A DNA stretch of 64,000 bases from Aegilops tauschii subsp. strangulata (Eukaryota; Streptophyta; Magnoliopsida; Poales; Poaceae), in assembly GCF_002575655.3 (NCBI RefSeq), contig NC_053038.3, forward strand, positions 206,133,730-206,197,729. The letters are read 5' to 3'. The first letter of the stretch is position 1; the number at the start of each line of letters is the position of its first letter. Positions 24,065 to 34,003 of the stretch are shown here, piece by piece. A model generated the notes under the pieces. The model saw nothing but the letters and a program-made list of their open reading frames with translations, had not been told where the DNA came from and did not search any database. The position numbers and the translations under genes were made by a program.

Positions 24065-24078
24065 GGTTCGGGGGCTAC
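24065..24078 (+). other. E4 polypurine tract
   Basis: GGTTCGGGGGCTAC directly precedes the 3' LTR. A similar GGAGGCTAC end is found on the minus strand of E5, so the two Tat-like families share this junction style. Confidence 0.7.
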
Positions 24079-24559
24079 TGAGGGAGTCCTGGACTAAGGG
24101 GTCCTCGGGCGTCCGGCCTGTTAGCCATAGGCCGGACTGATGGGCTGTGAAGATACAAAGACCGAAGACTCTACCCATGTCCGGATGGGACTCTCCTTGG
24201 TGTGGAAGGCAAGCTTGGCGACCAAATATGAAGATTCCTTTCTCTGTAACCGACTTTATGTAACCCTAGTTCCCTTCAGTGTCTATATAAACCGGAGGGC
24301 TAGGTCTGTATAGGCGAACAATCATAATCGTAGTCATACAGGCTAGACCTCTAGGGTTTTAGCCATCACGATCTCGTGGTAGATCAACTCTTGTAATACT
24401 CATATTCATCAAGATCAATCAAGTAGGAAGTAGGGTATTACCTCCATAGAGAGGGCCCGAACCTGGGTAAACATCGTGTCCCCTGTCTCCTGTTACCATC
24501 GACCTTAGACGCACAGTTCGGGACCCCCTACCTGAGATCCGCCGGTTTTGACACCGACA
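24079..24559 (+). repeat. E4 3' LTR
   Basis: 481 bp, TG...CA, nearly identical to 14487-14969. Confidence 0.95.
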
Positions 24560-24564
24560 ATGCC
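24560..24564 (+). repeat. E4 target site duplication, right copy
   Basis: ATGCC, identical to 14482-14486. Confidence 0.95.
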
Positions 24565-25640
24565 CTATACAGAAGGAGACCGAACGGCGTGGAATTAAAG
24601 TGCATTCCTTGGGAAGAAGGACTAAAGCTGTTAGCAGAGATACATGGAGGCATGTGTGGCTCCCACATAGGGTCAAGAGCCCTTGCCGGCAAAGTGGTTT
24701 CTTCTGGCCCACCGCTCTCCAGGATGCAACTGCATTAGTGACCAAGTGTGAAACGTGCCAGTTCCATTCAAAGAAGCTTCATCAGCCAGCCCAAGCCCTT
24801 CAAACAATCCCTCTTTCCTGGCCATTTTCGTTCTGGGGGATCGACATACTGGGCCCCTTTCCCCGTGCTGTAGGGGGCTTTGAGTACTTGTACGTCGCGA
24901 TCGACAAGTTCACAAAGTGGCCGGAGGTGGAACCGGTGAGAAAGGTGACAGCACAATCAACCGTCATGTTCTTCAGGGGATTAGTCTGCCGTTTTGGTGT
25001 GCCGAATGGAGTCATCACCAATAACGGCACACAGTTCACGAGCCGCACCTTCATGAAGTACATTCAAGACCTTAGCGGCAAGGTTTGTTTTGCTTCTGTT
25101 ACTCATCCCAGACGTAACGGCCAGGCTGAGAGGGCGAATGTAGAAGTGTTGTGAGGCCTCAAGACCAGATCTTTCGACAGGCTACACAAGTGCGGAAGGC
25201 GCTGGATTGATGAGTTGCCAACGGTTCTTTGGTCAATCAGAACGACACCAAATCGAGCCACTGGCCAGACACCCTTTGCCCTGGTATACGGGGCAGAAGC
25301 AGCTCTCCCCACGGAACTCATATACGGGTCACCTCGAGTGCTCGCTTATGATGAGCTTGGGCAAGAGCAGTTGCGCCAAGATGATGCAACGCTCCTTGAG
25401 GAAGATCGTCTTCAGGTTGTTGTGCGAGCCGCTCGCTACCAGCAAGCCTTGCACCGCTATCATAGCTGCAAGGTTCATGCCCGAAGCCTTGAGGAAGGCG
25501 ACCTTGTTCTTCGGTGAATCCAATACGCCAAGAATTCAAACAAGTTGACGCCAAAGTGGGAAGGCCCTTATCGGGTAATACAAGTCACAGGCCCGGCGCA
25601 GGCCGCCTGGAGACCGAAGATGGCATTCCGGTGAGCAATT
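24565..25640 (+). pseudogene. E3 integrase (resumed after E4)
   Basis: The frame from the E4 junction gives LYRRRPNGVELKC and GLKLLAEIHGGMCGSHIG (zinc-binding region). A frameshift near 24695 leads to FFWPTALQDATALVTKCETC. The catalytic core shows GIDILGPFPRAVGG, GVITNNGTQFTS (NNG for the usual DNG, so the second catalytic Asp is lost) and NGQAERANV (glutamate kept). In-frame TGA at 25152 and 25515 follow, the latter within the C-terminal part (EEGDLVLR, TPKWEGPYRVIQV). It is clearly the partner of the RT at 12135-14180. Confidence 0.85.
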
Positions 25641-26100
25641 CCTAGAACATCGAACATCTTCGCAAGTTTTACCCCTAAGGCGCAGTTGTCGGGGGGCCCG
25701 GCAACCCCCTTTTGTACTAGCCTTGCTGTCAAGGCATGTAACCCTATGTACAGAGTCAGGCGCACACCCTGTGCGCAGTCGGGAACAGAAATCCCTTAGT
25801 ATGTACAGTTTCCCGTTGATTTCCATGTTTATGTGTATACGTATATGCATGCTTGTCCAGGATATTGTACTGCTTTTTGATCCCAACAAATGTTAATGGA
25901 CCGCCAAGGTTCCATGCTCTTGCCCTCTCTTCTTTCCAGCTCCGGCAAGGACGCTCGATCCCGCCAAGGACCCGGCTCCGGCAAGAAGTTGAGAAGACCG
26001 CCCGGCACACGATCCCCGGCAAACCAAACAGATAAAGTTTACCTCTTGCCCATTCGTGTTCGTAACCTGTGACTTGTGCATTAGAAAACCTCGCCACTCT
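25641..26100 (+). other. E3 3' noncoding remnant
   Basis: About 460 bases after integrase with several CCGGCAAG-type repeats (25937-26030) and no open frame I can support. A TGTCGGGGGG at 25688 could be an LTR start, but no second copy exists in the window to test it. It is cut by the left end of E5. Confidence 0.5.
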
Positions 26101-26870
26101 TTTCATGGTATTCTCACGGGGGGGTTGTGATACGACAGATGCCACAGGGTGGCTTAAGGTGAGGGCAAGACTGCGGCCGGAATATCCAGGGACGGGTATG
26201 CAAGTAGCAGGCGGGGGTTTACCCAGGTTCGGAGCTCTCCGGAGAGATAATACCCCTACTCCTGCATGTCTGTATGTATGTGGTACATCTGCAGTACAGA
26301 GTGCTCCTGGAGCTGTATATGATGTCAGTGTCGCAGGCATCTGGCCTCATGTATGCATGGGTGTGTGAGCACAAGCATGTGTGCAGGTGGTCCAATCTCC
26401 TGGCCGGTAGCCATGGGCGGATGGATGCAAGCATGCGTGTGTGTGCTAGCTAGCTATCTTGATAGCTAGCATGCATGCGTGAGTCCCCCTCCCTGATGGA
26501 TGGCTTGCTTTATAGTGTGGCTAGCTTACTATCTAAGCTCAGTGGTGGCATGGGCAAGGCATGGTGGATGTTAAGCTTGTACCCTAGGTCACTTCATAAA
26601 TAGTGCCCAGGGACAAGTGACACTATACATGATGGTTGGGGTGATGCGTGCATAGTGCTCAGGTACAGCCATCTCGTCGGGGTCGCGTCGGGCTGCAGTT
26701 GACTTCGGGCAGCCCGCTGGTTGGCGCAGCCGGCAGCCGGCCGGGTGGAGCAGTCAAACGGGGAGCCGGCAGGAGCGGCCGGGCAATCGGACTGAGGGGC
26801 TTTGCTAGCCCCGATGTCTTGAATTATTGTCTCACCGTCTTCGGGGTACCCATGGTCAATTACCCCGACA
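26101..26870 (-). repeat. E5 3' LTR (left copy)
   Basis: 770 bp. On the minus strand it starts TGTCGGGGTAATTGACC; the far end is mutated (TTTCATGG where the right copy has TGTCATGG). It contains an extra 10-bp-arm hairpin that the other LTR lacks. Confidence 0.88.
26449..26470. repeat. Perfect inverted repeat in left E5 LTR
   Basis: GCTAGCTATC and GATAGCTAGC with a 2-base spacer. The right LTR has lost most of this hairpin (around 29985-30000), leaving GCTAGCTAGC. Confidence 0.7.
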
Positions 26871-27061
26871 GTAGCCTCCGAGCCTCCGGGCAACTTGGCA
26901 AAGTTGGGCGGAGGTTTTTTGGCGGGTGTTGATGTAGAAAATGTCGACGACGGCCGGCTGCGGACCGCAGCCGGCGCGGCTTGCTTCCGGCGGGGGCGCG
27001 CAAGCGCACCCGCTAGGTGTAGCCTCCGAGCCTCCGGGCAACTTGGAAAAGTTGGGCGGAG
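26871..27061. repeat. Duplicated 44-bp block in E5 internal region
   Basis: The block starting GTAGCCTCCGAGCCTCCGGG at 26871 recurs at 27018-27061, each copy ending GTTGGGCGGAGG. A weaker third copy stands at about 27282-27312 and a fourth near 27988. The first copy overlaps the purine tract. Confidence 0.65.
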
Positions 27062-27105
27062 GCTTCTGTTGTTGATGATGAAGCCAACAGCGACGTCGAG
27101 GGTGC

Positions 27106-27210
27106 CGGGCGCGGACACGGAGTCCGCCGGCTGGTGCTGTCGGGCGCGGACGCGGGTTCCGCCGACTGAAGCTGTCAGGCGCGGACGCAGGGTCCGCTGA
27201 CTGATGTTGT
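27106..27210. repeat. Tandem repeat, three 35-bp units
   Basis: Units start at 27106, 27141 and 27176, each with a GGCGCGGAC core and ending in a CTGT- or TTGT-type tail. They differ by a few substitutions. Confidence 0.85.
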
Positions 27211-29012
27211 TGCTGACAGCCGGCTGCGGGCTGACAGCCGGCGCGGTTTGCTTCCAGTGGGGGCGCGCCAGCTCACCCACTGGGTGTAGCCTTCGAGCCT
27301 CCGAGCAAGGAGGGGGGTTCCCCATGGAGATTATCATGCAAAAGACAAAGTTAGTCCGCGTAGATATATCAAACGTTTGCTTTTAGTAGTGCAAGTTTTA
27401 TGCGGAGGGTGCCGACTCGGTTTCGTCCGAGCCCCCTTCAATCTTTTTCATGTTCCCTCCTCTCTTTGGCTTATGCTCTCGCTTGCCGGACAGCCGCTCT
27501 GCGGTCTGTGGCTGAGAGTGGGCCGCCGAGTGGAGTGTACAGTACTCAGACTCTCGGAGCGGATTTAACTGAGCAGATACTCATAAAGCAAACGGCAGGG
27601 TCGCCTGAACCTTTTTTCTCCCGAGACGTTTTTCGCGTGGGTGGCCTCCAGCGTTCGCTCTTTGCTAGTCGGACAGTCGCTCTGCGGTCTGTGACTAAGA
27701 GTGAGCCTTTGGTACCGTGCACGCCACTAAGCTGTCTGTGGGAACGAACGTCTCAGGCCAAGTGGCCAGCCTCCGGGCCAACTCTGGCTGGCGCCGGGGC
27801 AAACAGCGGTGCAACTGTAATAAAATGCGAAGATAGCCCCCTGGGCATCGCCCGAGGTTATCCGTGTTTGCGCGGTTCAAAAATATGCGGGTGAGGAGCT
27901 CACGTTGCTTTGACGCAGATGGGGTTGACGAAGACAGCCGACGCGGCTTGGCACTCGCGGAGCATGCCGGCGCACCCGCTGGGCGCAGCCTTCAAGCCTC
28001 CGGATGCTCGAAGGGAGTCCTGGCCGGTCGGATCCGACTGACCAGGCGACAAGGCGGACGGGAGGCCGGACCGCCGCGCCTGCCGGCCAGGCATCGAAGC
28101 AGGAGGCAGTCAAGCCGGCTCTCCAGCCGGCCAGATGGCGAAGCAGACAGACAAGCCAGTCGTCCAAGCGGCGACACGGGCGGTTGACCAGAACAGTCGG
28201 CGAAACCGCAGTCTCTGCAGTCGGCCATGCACGTACGTACTTTTTTTTACCAGTCGGCTGTGGGCAGTCGGCTTCCCACTTTTCCAGCCGGCCTCGCCCC
28301 CCCTTTTTTTTGGCAGCCGGCCTATTGACTTTTCTCTCTCTTTTTTCTTTTTAGCAGCCGACCGTTGACTTGGTCAATCGGATCTCTTACTTTTCTTTGC
28401 GGCCGGCCTATTCTTATTTCTTTCTTTCTTTGCCTCCGCGTGGAGCAGCCGGCCAAAGCGGGCAGCTGCAGCGGGCGGCCACAAGCGGGGCGGACACGGC
28501 GGCCGGGAGGCCGATGGGCAGCCGGCCTACACGAAGCTGGCAGGCGACCGGAGCTGGCGGAGCCTGCGCTGCGCACAAGGGCGTGGGCGCGGGCGAGCGG
28601 AGGCGGAGAGGTGCAGCCGAGTCGCGTGTCGGCTCATCCGGTGCAGGCAGGGGGCCGGCCGCGGGCGCGGAGCAGGCCGGCCGCGGGCGTGGAGAAGGCG
28701 GCCACGGGCAGGGCGTAGCAGGCGATCGGGAGGCCGACGAGTAGTCGGCCTGCGCGAAGGCGGCAGGCAGCCGGAACTGGTGGAGCCAGCGTGGGCAGGG
28801 GGCCGGAGCGGTGCAGGCGGCACGGCCGGCTAGCGTCGAGCCGGCCACGGGGCGAGCAGGAGCCGGCGAGGGTCGCGGCAGCGGCCGGGCCGGGACGTGG
28901 GGCGGACGAGCGGCCGCCCGGCGCGCGCGGGAGTCGGCCAGGCGCGAGCCGGCAGGGCGGCGGGCGCAGGCGGAGCCGCGGCGACGCGCTGCAGAGGAGG
29001 CGCAGAAGGAAA
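27211..29012. other. E5 internal GC-rich region without genes
   Basis: Highly GC-rich from about 27900 on, with many CCGGC repeats and pyrimidine runs (28230-28440). Long open frames occur on both strands and in several frames at once, as expected from composition; none shows a domain. Confidence 0.6.
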
Positions 29013-29060
29013 GCCGCGGGACGGAGCGAGGGAGCCGCGGGACGGAGCGAGGGAGCCGCG
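29013..29060. repeat. Tandem 21-bp duplication in E5
   Basis: Two perfect units starting GCCGCGGGACGGAGCGAGGG, followed by a partial third. Confidence 0.8.
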
Positions 29061-29621
29061 GAGGGGGCGTGGCTGGGCGGCTGGAGTGGCGCGGCGGAGC
29101 AGCGCTCGCTGGGCGCGTGGCTGCAGCGGTGCAAGGGGATCCCAGCGGACAGAGCAGCAACAGTGGCGAGGTTGAGACTGGGCTGCGACTAGGAGCAGCA
29201 CCAACGCAACGAGCGCGACAGCGGCGCATGTGGTGGAGCGTTGTGAATGGTCGGGATTACATCTGCCTATTGTATGGAAATGGTTTGACCATTGTTTGAC
29301 TTGCATCTAGCTAGCTTGTATAGACGATATATGGAGAAGCGAACGCGCGTTCCGGCCGGAGCAAGGCGCAGCACGGAGGGGAGCAGACGCGAGCGACGCG
29401 TGGATGGATGCGGCCGACCGAAATGAGGCCCCGCGCGCGGCGCGCACGCGGACTAACGGTCGGCGTTGCGGTGGTGATGACGAAGAGGCCGACGCGTCGC
29501 CCCTCGCGGCCGCTCCGGGGGAGTGTCGATGTCGGGCCCCCGAGCGCTACCGGAGAGACGACGGCGACACCATGGTGACGACGAAGATGCCCCCCCCGGA
29601 CTGCGAAACCAGCAGCAGCTT

Positions 29622-29640
29622 GCCCCACGGTGGGCGCCAA
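29622..29640 (-). other. E5 primer binding site
   Basis: On the minus strand TTGGCGCCCACCGTGGGGC follows the right LTR after one base. TGGCGCC-type primer sites are common in plant non-chromovirus Gypsy elements. It fixes the orientation of E5. Confidence 0.75.
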
Positions 29641-29641
29641 C

Positions 29642-30405
29642 TGTCATGGTATTCTCACAGGGGGGTTGTGATACGACAGATGCCACAGGGTGGCTTAAGG
29701 TGAGGGAAAGACTGCGGCCGGAATATCCAGGGATGGTTATGCGAGTAGCATGCGGGGGTTTACCCAGGTTCGGGGCTCTCCGGAGAGATAATACCCCTAC
29801 TCCTGCATGTCTGTATGTATGTGGTATATCTGCAGTACAGAGTGCTCCTAGAGCTGTATATGATGTCAGTGCCACAGGCATCTGGTTCGTATATGCATGG
29901 GTGTGTGAGCACAAGCATGTGTGCAGGTGGTCCAATCGCCTGGCCGGCTAGCCGTGGGTGGATGGATGAATGGATGCGTGTGTGTGCTAGCTAGCATGCA
30001 TGCGTGAGTCCCCCTCCCTGATGGATGGATGGCTTGCTTTATAGTGTGGCTAGCTTACTATCTAAGCTAAGTGGTGGCATGGGCAAGGCATGGTGCATGT
30101 CAAGCTTGTCCCCTGGGTCACTTCATAAATAGTGCCCAGGGACAAGTGACACTAGACATGATGGCTGGGGTGATGCGTGCATAGTGCTCAGGTACAGCCA
30201 TCTTGTCGGGGTCGCGTCGGGCTGCAGTTGACTTTGGCAGCCGGCTGGTTGGCGCAGCCGGCAGCCGACAGCTGGCCGGGTGGAGCAGTCGGACGGGGAG
30301 CCGGCAGGAGCGGCCGGGCAGTCGGACTGAGGGGCTTTGCTAGCCCCGATGTCTTGAATTATTGTCTCGCCGTCTTCAGGGTACCCGTGGTCAATTACCC
30401 CGACA
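29642..30405 (-). repeat. E5 5' LTR (right copy)
   Basis: 764 bp with TG...CA ends on the plus strand (TGTCATGG...CCCCGACA). It matches 26101-26870 with scattered substitutions and small indels. Confidence 0.9.
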
Positions 30406-31255
30406 CAAATCATGGATTCTACATCTGGGTGTGACCTTCTTTCCTTCTTCGATGCCTACTCCGGGTACCACCAGATTTTCATGTCCAAGGAAGATGAAGA
30501 GAAGACCGCGTTTATTACCCCATGCGGCATGTACTGTTTGGATCCACTTTCACAAGAGTAGTGCAAATTGGTTTTGAAGCCCAGCTGCACAGGAATATTG
30601 AAGCGTACATGGACGTCATAGTGGTCAAAACTAAGGACCAATCAACTCTCATTCAGGATTTGGAAGAGACCTTTGCAAATCTGCGCAAGATCAACGTGAA
30701 TCTGAACCCAGAGAAATGTGTGTTTGGCATTCCTTCTGGCAAGCTATTTGGCTTCTTTGTGTCCCACCGGAGGATACAGGCCAACCCCGACAAGATAAAG
30801 GCGATTGAGCAGATTCAAGCACCCAAGACGGTTAAAGATGTGAGGCGTTTGACTGGATGTGTTGCCGCGCTAAGTAGGTTCATCTCCAAGTCTGTCGAGC
30901 GTGCCTTGCCGTTCTTTAAAATCTTGAAGAAAGCAGGGCCTGTGGAGTGGACTCCGGAGGCGGACGCCGCGCTAGAAGATTTGAAGACCTATCTTTCCTC
31001 TGTTCCCACCTTAGTCGCTCCTAAACCACAAGAGCCGTTGTTGCTATACCTAGCGGCAATCAATCAAGTGGTTAGTGCAGCGCTGGTAGCACAGCGGGAG
31101 GTAGATGAAGGAGCAGCCGCGACTACCATCCCCTCCGAAGAGGAAAGTGAACTCGTCCCGGCAAGGCCAGGTGCAGATCAGAACAAGGAGGAGCGGGGCA
31201 ACGGAGACAGTTATCCCCGGCAAGGAAGCGCCCCAAGAGTGGATCGTGTACTTTG
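30406..31255 (+). pseudogene. E6a reverse transcriptase and RNase H fragment
   Basis: It begins mid-RT directly at the E5 boundary (QIMDSTSGCD, FFDAYSGYHQIFM). A short deletion removes the FVRMPFGLK motif near 30535. The catalytic box reads AYMDVIVV, so one active-site Asp is replaced by Val. The RNase H part runs to about 31170 (EPLLLYLAAINQVVSAALVA). It is close to the same regions of E6 and E3. Confidence 0.85.
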
Positions 31256-31770
31256 ATGGTGCCTTCTCCCTCCAAGGAGCAGGGGCTGGCGTGCTTCTTG
31301 TCGCACCCACTAGAGAGCACCTCAAGTACGTGGTTCAGATGCAATTTCCTCGAGAGAAGGCCACCAACAAAACCGTAGAATTGAAGGACGCTTTGTCGGG
31401 TCCGGATCGCCACAGAGTTGGGAATCAAGAAGTCGATCATTCGCGGAGACTCGCAACTTGTGGTGAGGCAGGTGAACAAGGATTATCAAAGCACATTGAT
31501 GGAGGCATATGTGGAGGAAGTGAGGAAGTTGGAGGAGCGCTTTGATGGATTGCAAACAGAGCACGTACCACGTGCGGAAAACATCATTGTTGATCATCTA
31601 TCAAAGTGCGCTGCCCAAAAACTCCCTGTGGAACCAGGGACTTTTGTTCTCCATCTGACTCAACCCACCGTATCCCCGGCAACGATGGCCAGAAAGAGGA
31701 GGAAACTGGACTCCGACAAGCCTCTCCCGGCAGAGCTTCCCGAAGCCCCGGTAGAGAGCTTGGCATGAAC
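31230..31770 (+). pseudogene. E6a second RNase H
   Basis: WIVYFDGAFSLQGAGAG begins at about 31240, shifts frame near 31380, then continues SIIRGDSQLVVRQVNKDYQS and HVPRAENIIVDHLSKCAA. This is an archaeal-type RNase H of the Tat lineage, followed by a linker with KRRKLDSDKPLPAE. Confidence 0.8.
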
Positions 31771-31984
31771 AACTCACTTCACCCGGTAAGCAGCACCCTC
31801 CCGCCAAACTACCAGTCTTTGCGGTTGAGGCATGTGCTCCCGTGAACGAAGAGGTGCCGCTGATCCTTGTTGTCGAGCCTCAGTCTCCAACTTGGGCACG
31901 GCATATAGTCCATTAGCTCCAAACAGGAGAACTTCCCGAAGAGCAAGAAGAAGCTGAAAGAGTAGCCCGGAGAGCCAGTATGTA

Positions 31985-32378
31985 TCAGTTCGTCCACAAT
32001 ATGCTATAGAAGGAGGCCCAACAGTGTGAAATTGAAGTGCATTTGCCGGGAAGAAGGAAAGGAACTGTTGGCAGAGATACACAAGGATATATGCGGCTCA
32101 CATATTGGATCAAGGGCCCTGGCTGGAAAAGCTTTCCGACAAGGTTTCTATTGGCCCACGGCCCTTCAAGAATACCCATCAGCCTGCTCAAGCTCTCCAG
32201 ACGATCCCTATGTCATGGCCATTTTCAGTCTGGGGGCTCGACAACTTGGGCCCCTTCCCCCGTGCTACCGGGAGCTTTGAATTCTTGTACGTTGCTATCG
32301 ACAAGTTTACAAAGTGGCCGGAAGTGGAGCCTGTGAGGAAGGTGACCGCACAGTCAGCTATCAAGTTCTTGAACGGCT
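31985..32378 (+). pseudogene. E6a integrase N-terminal part
   Basis: Frames give CICREEGKELLAEIHKDICG, a short deletion removes the zinc-finger cysteines near 32170, then TIPMSWPFSVWGLDNLGPFP and VAIDKFTKWPEVEPVRKVTA. It stops at SAIKFLNG, where the sequence jumps to gag. Confidence 0.8.
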
Positions 32379-32700
32379 GCTGCAAGAAGGCCAAGACCGA
32401 GGCTCCCGGCAAGGAAGTTGTCGCGTGCACTGATTGCCGGGAAGCTACGGCTGCCGAGAAGGCAGGGAAGGCTGACTGGCCGTACTGCAAGATCCATCGG
32501 ACCAACGGCCACGATGTCCAAGAGTGTCATCAGGTTGATCAACTCGTCAAGAAGCAGAAGGCTAAGTACGAGAAGCATGACAAAGAGAGAGACCAAGATG
32601 GCATCGGCGGGAAGGCCAGGGTGGCAGAGGAGGTCGCCGCGGTAAGGCCCCTCGGTATCAAGGGAAAACCGCCAGAGGCCATGTCGATGCAACAAACCCT
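32379..32700 (+). pseudogene. Gag C-terminal fragment fused in frame to integrase
   Basis: Directly after FLNG the frame reads KKAKTEAPGKEVVACTDC, then CKIHRTNGHDVQECHQVDQL. This is the knuckle-like Gag segment found in E3 (about 10920) and E6 (about 35090). Gag thus follows integrase, reversing the normal order. The open frame 32105-32821 runs through the junction without interruption. It looks like recombination or template switching between two family copies. Confidence 0.75.
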
Positions 32701-33596
32701 GGGTCCGTTGCCCAGACTGTGCATAGGCACGAGAGCAAGATTACAACACGAAGGTCAGATTGGAGCGCAAGGGACCAGTCCTTCAAAGGACCGGCGTGCA
32801 TCACAAGAGTACCAAGACTAGCCAGAAGAGCAAGATACTGCTAAGGGAAAAACCTCCCTTGCCAGGCACGCGAGCCTGGCAAGCATGGGGTTACCCCCTG
32901 AAGCAAGCCTTCAGGCCGTCCCGACAGGCCTGCCGGGGCTTACGGAGGCAGAACCACCCCACCGCACAACCTCATCACGACGCACGTCGTCGATCAGTGC
33001 GGTGTCAAGCTCCAAAGTGACTAAGTGGCTGCTATTCGCCTCATGGCAGACACTTCCTACAGAAAATACCTCCGAGCGACAACCGTCCTGCAACGTGTCA
33101 AGCAAGCAGGCGCAAAGCTGGCAAAACAGCCCGGCAGAGCCTGCTGGGCGAGCTGTAACGTGACATTGAGCGGCGCATTTAATGTGCTCTATCATCCTGT
33201 AGAGTTAGGTACAATAGCATTGTTTACTATCTAATCAGTGCATAATGACTGATTTGCCACTCTGGTGACCCCTTTATTTATAAAAGGAGGCCCAAGGCAA
33301 CCGTAGAAAGGGTTGGCTAATCCACCCCCTCACACACTCATACGCGCGTAGCCGTTCTCGCCCCGAGGCATCCCTACCGGGCGAGCGTGTTGCGCTCAAC
33401 ACCATTTTTCCACCATCAATCCACCAAAGCAGGAGTTGGGTTTTACGCCTCACGGCGGCCCGAACCTGGGTAAAAACTGCCCATGTGATCTCTGACGTGC
33501 TGTTCCACGCTCCTTCGCTCTTTGTGCAATGTGCCATCCCCCCGTCGAACTAGAAAGGGGCTCTTGGTCCCATAGGTGGTCGTGGTTCCTACGACA
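32701..33596 (+). repeat. LTR-containing region, 5' LTR of E6 (left end not defined)
   Basis: The right end ...CCTACGACA is followed by a primer site, which shows it is an LTR end. A TATA box lies at 33275-33287, and a CCCGAACCTGGGTAAA motif near 33461 also stands in the E4 LTR (14868). No second copy in the window defines its left end; the DNA between 32701 and about 32940 may still be internal sequence. Confidence 0.65.
33275..33287 (+). promoter_or_regulatory. E6 LTR TATA box
   Basis: TATTTATAAAAGG stands about 310 bases before the LTR end, comparable to the E4 LTR. Confidence 0.65.
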
Positions 33597-33598
33597 TC

Positions 33599-33617
33599 TT
33601 TGGCACGCCAGGTAGGG
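33599..33617 (+). other. E6 primer binding site
   Basis: TTTGGCACGCCAGGTAGGG starts two bases after the LTR end at 33596. I do not assign the tRNA. Confidence 0.6.
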
Positions 33618-34003
33618 GGATCACTTGCACGAACCTGAAAGCGTGAGCAGGGCGTCATATTCATCACCATTTTCATCGTCGACGGCTCCCCTGGAGCGGG
33701 TTGACCCAGCCACTGTGCCCAATGGAGCCACTGGTCCTCAAGCGCCTTCACCGCGTCACCGTGCCATCCAAGTGGGTGGCTCGCAACAGCGAGGGCGTGA
33801 CACAGTCGCCACTGGCATCGTCGGAAGCCGGGCGACGGTATGATCTACATCATCATCGCTAATGCCAAGCACTGCTACGGAGGCCATGGTGCGGGCTCGG
33901 CCGCCGATCAGATGGATGAATGGAGAGCCACCATTAGAGTCTGATTAGCTTTGCCGAGGCTGGGGGCTCACAGCGAGCTGGCCCGCCGCGGCCTCCCCAA
34001 GCA
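33618..34003 (+). other. E6 leader and start of gag
   Basis: About 390 bases between primer site and the readable gag frame. Short broken frames near 33910 (MDEWRATIR) match NEWRATIRSL in E3 gag, so gag begins here but is frameshifted. Confidence 0.55.

Larger units (their letters stand above)
14487..24559 (+). mobile_element. E4: complete Tat-lineage element nested in E3
   Basis: Two LTRs of 483 and 481 bp (TGAGGGAGTC...CCGACA), a primer site, gag-PR, RT, two RNase H domains, integrase, an antisense gene, and a purine tract. It is flanked by a perfect 5-bp duplication ATGCC, and the E3 frame resumes after it, so it is a clean insertion. The LTR sequence resembles Fatima-like wheat families, from memory only. 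Pol has several frameshifts, so this copy cannot move itself. Confidence 0.95.
9426..26100 (+). mobile_element. E3: Tat-lineage Ty3/Gypsy element, interrupted by E4
   Basis: The parts are 9426-14486 and 24565 to about 26100, split by E4 (14487-24559). The order is gag, protease, reverse transcriptase, RNase H, a second RNase H, integrase, which is the Tat-lineage arrangement. The frame GCC-CTA across the E4 target site rejoins linker and integrase. No E3 LTR is identified: its 5' end is cut by E1 and its 3' end by E5. Gag to the second RNase H is readable in one frame with only stop codons, whereas integrase has a frameshift. Confidence 0.88.
26101..30405 (-). mobile_element. E5: non-autonomous LTR retrotransposon, minus strand
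   Basis: Two LTRs (26101-26870 and 29642-30405) flank a 2.8 kb GC-rich internal region without any gag, RT or integrase motif. On the minus strand the primer site follows the right LTR and the purine tract GGAGGCTCGGAGGCTAC precedes the left LTR, so transcription runs leftward. Bases outside the LTRs differ (ACTCT at left, CAAAT at right), so there is no target duplication. The left host is E3 3' DNA and the right host is a Tat RT. It is probably mobilised by a Tat-type relative (inference from junction style). Confidence 0.85.

Noticed and set aside
25688..26100. E3 3' LTR starting TGTCGGGGGG
   Set aside because: No matching 5' LTR in the window and no clear purine tract, so it cannot be supported.
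28414..29306. Minus-strand 271-codon frame in E5 interior
   Set aside because: Low-complexity Ala/Pro/Arg/Ser product, with competing frames on both strands.
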